Of a stretch of DNA of 23,038 nucleotides, positions 21,700 through 23,038 are shown in pieces (the first letter of the stretch is position 1; every line of letters starts with the position of its first letter). Origin of the DNA: Desulfobulbaceae bacterium. Lineage in GTDB: Bacteria > Desulfobacterota > Desulfobulbia > Desulfobulbales > DAOVSZ01. The stretch is taken from assembly GCA_030627725.1 (NCBI GenBank), contig DAOVSZ010000005.1, positions 1 to 23,038 of the forward strand. The letters run 5' to 3'. The translations under genes and the position numbers were made by a program. The notes under the pieces are model-generated. The model was not told the DNA's origin. It searched no databases and saw nothing but the letters and a program-made list of their open reading frames with translations.

Positions 21700-22463
21700 T
21701 TAAAGATAATCATTCCGTAGCCCATAACGAATATCATCGGCAGCAGAGAGGCAAAGGCAATAAGGCCGAAGCCGTCCAGGAGTGGATTGCGGCCCTTGAT
21801 GACCGAGGCCAGTCCGACCCCGAGGGCCGCGACCAAGGGCACGGTCACGGTCGAGGTGGTGACCCCGCCGGCATCATAGGCTATGCCGACAATCTCTTCC
21901 GGCGCTACTATAGTCATCAACATGATTATAACATACCCGCCGATAATAAGGTAATGAATGGGCCAACCGCGAAGGATGCGAAGCACCCCGATAAGTATGG
22001 CCAGACCGACGGAAAACGCGACCGACAGCCTGAGACCCAACGCATACGAGCGCAGTGATTCCTCGCCTGGGTCTATGATATTTCCATTGCTGGCTATCTC
22101 CGCGGCCTCCCAGGCCACGGCAATAAGAGCGGGTTCGGCCACCGTGGTGGAAAACCCCAAGGCAAAGGCGAAAATCAAAAGCCAGAACAGGCTGCCTTTC
22201 TGCGCCAGGGACTGGGCCATTGCCTCGCCGATTGGAAACAGACCCATTTCAAGCCCTTGGATAAACATGGAGAGACCGGCAACCACCAGAAGACCGCCGA
22301 AAATGATCTCGCCCAGATGCGGCAAAGGCTGCCGGAGCACAACAAGCTGAAAAAAGGCAATGACCAGAATGATAGGAAGCAGGTCGGTAAAGGCCGACTG
22401 CAATTTTTTCAAAATTACCGAGCAGAAAAGGAATATTGCATGTCGTGATTTTGTGAGAGTCAT
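21696..22463 (-). CDS. DUF1538 membrane protein, first of a pair (UmpAB-type antiporter subunit)
   Basis: A 255-residue polytopic membrane protein, paralogous to the gene after it. It shows LRQPLPHLGEIIFGG, then TTVAEPALIAVAWEAAEIA, AYDAGGVTTSTVTVPLVAAL and GRNPLLDGFGLIAFASLLPM. After a short basic N-terminus the first helix starts near residue 9. The ATG at 22463 has no clear ribosome site. Compared with its partner it has a longer loop after the WEAAEIA helix (SNGNIIDPGEE). The last codons run into the terminal repeat of the palindromic element, which supplies the TAA. It is the first gene of the DUF1538-DUF1538-P-II unit. The antiport role comes from published UmpAB work, not from this sequence. 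Confidence 0.88.
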   Translation of the reverse strand: MTLTKSRHAIFLFCSVILKKLQSAFTDLLPIILVIAFFQLVVLRQPLPHLGEIIFGGLLVVAGLSMFIQGLEMGLFPIGEAMAQSLAQKGSLFWLLIFAFALGFSTTVAEPALIAVAWEAAEIASNGNIIDPGEESLRSYALGLRLSVAFSVGLAILIGVLRILRGWPIHYLIIGGYVIIMLMTIVAPEEIVGIAYDAGGVTTSTVTVPLVAALGVGLASVIKGRNPLLDGFGLIAFASLLPMIFVMGYGMIIFK

Positions 22464-22624
22464 AGTGCCATATTCAAGGTTTCAAACGCATCGACGATAT
22501 CAACCATAATGCTTTTCATGAAGCTTAGGGGCTAAAAAAGATTTCAGTCTCTTTCAATAATACGCACAAACATGCCTTTCACTCAAGCACTTCTGAAGGT
22601 ATGATGAAAAATGTTTAATTCTTC

Positions 22625-22772
22625 GTAACTATTCAGATGTGCCCCAGGTTCGGAGTCTGCGCTTATTACCTGGACAAGCAGGCTTGCGAGTCTATCACGC
22701 CAAGGGCGGAAATCGTTCAGGTAAGCGGAGCGAAGCGAAGACTCCGAAGATGGGGTGCAGCTTCTAAGTAAC
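22625..22772. repeat. palindromic element, copy 3 (148 bp, divergent)
   Basis: The left end GTAACTATTCAGATGTGCCCC and the right end (ATGGGGTGCAGCTTCTAAGTAAC read on +) form imperfect inverted repeats. The arms also share TTCGGAGTCT and its complement AGACTCCGAA. The centre keeps AGCAGGCTTG...GTCTATCACGCC, related to the CAGGCTGG..CTAT core of copies 1 and 2. It is more diverged and is not adjacent to a stop codon. Confidence 0.7.
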
Positions 22773-22866
22773 AGTTTGAAGCTTGACCCTGCATAAATAA
22801 CATAAAAACAGCATATTACGACACATTTTTCCTTGCTGAAAAAATCTTGTTATTTTTAATTAGGGG

Positions 22867-22906
22867 CCAGTCGCCGTCCAGACTGGTTGAGTCGCTGAAT
22901 AGTTAC
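22867..22906. repeat. half palindromic element, copy 4
   Basis: GCTGAATAGTTAC (22894-22906) matches the terminal repeat of the other copies. A local hairpin CCAGTC/GACTGG (22867-22886) precedes it. No matching left terminus was found, so this is a partial or decayed copy. Its end is three bases from the stop codon of the gene at the right edge. Confidence 0.6.
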
Positions 22907-22909
22907 TAT

Positions 22910-23038
22910 CTATTTAAAATAATTCAGCCAGGCATGCAGGGTGGCAAGTGGATGGGGTGGACAGCCTGGTATATAGAGATCAACAGGAATCAGGCTATCA
23001 AGGTCGCCGATAATCTCGTCACTGCCATAAAAAGGTCC
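22910..23038 (-). CDS. C-terminal end of a NuoB/EchC/MbhJ-like [4Fe-4S] subunit, truncated by the window edge
   Basis: The last 42 residues of a protein read on the minus strand: GSDEIIGDLDSLIPVDLYIP followed by GCPPHPLATLHAWLNYFK and TAG. The segment PVD(L/V)YIPGCPPHP is the hallmark of the small [4Fe-4S] subunit family of complex I (NuoB), of energy-converting hydrogenases (EchC, HycG/HyfI, MbhJ) and of relatives. Its Cys is the last cluster ligand. The HPLATL variant looks more like the hydrogenase-type members than NuoB proper, but this cannot be settled from the tail alone. The start lies beyond the window. Confidence 0.8.
   Translation of the reverse strand, partial: GPFYGSDEIIGDLDSLIPVDLYIPGCPPHPLATLHAWLNYFK

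Larger units (their letters stand above)
22464..22909. other. intergenic region with repeats upstream of the DUF1538 operon
   Basis: This 446-base stretch has no supported ORF. It holds one full and one half palindromic element and an AT-rich imperfect dyad (AAATAACA 22795-22802 with TGTTATTT 22848-22855, inner CAGCA/TGCTG). Between 22464 and 22620 lies about 150 bases of unstructured, AT-moderate sequence that must contain the DUF1538 promoter. No convincing -35/-10 pair was identified. Confidence 0.5.

Noticed and set aside
22951..22962. GATGGGGTGG near the right edge, resembling the block in the palindromic elements
   Set aside because: It lies in the coding sequence of the NuoB-like protein (the Pro-Pro-His-Pro motif read in reverse) and has no flanking inverted repeat.
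1..23038. tRNA, rRNA, CRISPR array, riboswitch or insertion-sequence transposase
   Set aside because: None could be recognised by eye. The repeated sequences in the right 3 kb are irregularly spaced palindromes of different lengths, not a repeat-spacer array.

Overview
The window reads as chromosomal DNA from an anaerobic or facultative, probably sulfur- or metal-cycling Desulfobacterota (deltaproteobacterial) bacterium. This is an inference from three things: the Mrp/Mbh-like cluster organisation, the style of the sensor kinases (a periplasmic CxxCH haem motif and a Cys-rich linker), and the mixed GC content with dense operons. No rRNA, tRNA, CRISPR array or transposase gene was seen.

Left third (1-7868, + strand): one tightly packed operon for an Mrp-type Na+/H+ antiporter. 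The gene order E-F-G-MbhD-(MbhE/B)-C-D is that of the sodium module of archaeal Mbh/Mbs complexes, not the bacterial mrpABCDEFG order. It is followed by a second and a third MrpD/NuoL-like antiporter subunit and, between these, two very small membrane proteins. A strong intrinsic terminator closes the operon. Downstream on the same strand are a lone cyclic-nucleotide-binding-fold protein and a single-domain response regulator with an unusual insertion.

Middle (9059-14000, - strand): a signalling operon. It encodes a membrane histidine kinase with a periplasmic c-type haem motif and a Cys cluster, a REC-PAS-histidine kinase hybrid, and a Panacea (DUF4065/SocA-like) protein whose C-terminal half resembles a Fic/Doc fold with the catalytic motif eroded. 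A 59-codon membrane ORF, possibly frameshifted, lies upstream.

Right half (14152-22463, - strand): a run of further cation-transport genes. In transcription order these are two DUF1538 (UmpAB-type) membrane proteins, a P-II-like regulator, a CBS-pair protein, a TrkA/RCK protein with a Usp-like C-terminus, a CPA2 exchanger that may start at a rare AUA codon, a second CBS-pair protein with a G8 tract in its coding sequence, and an ArsB/NhaD-superfamily permease with a secreted N-terminal domain. At the right edge is the C-terminal end of a NuoB/EchC/MbhJ-like [4Fe-4S] subunit.

Four related palindromic elements (about 108-148 bp, plus a half copy) with GTAACT(G/A)(T/C)TCAGC ends lie in the right 3 kb. 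Three of them abut the stop codon of the upstream gene. Overall the window looks like a cation/pH-homeostasis island combining four different antiporter-type systems with several nucleotide- or redox-responsive regulators.
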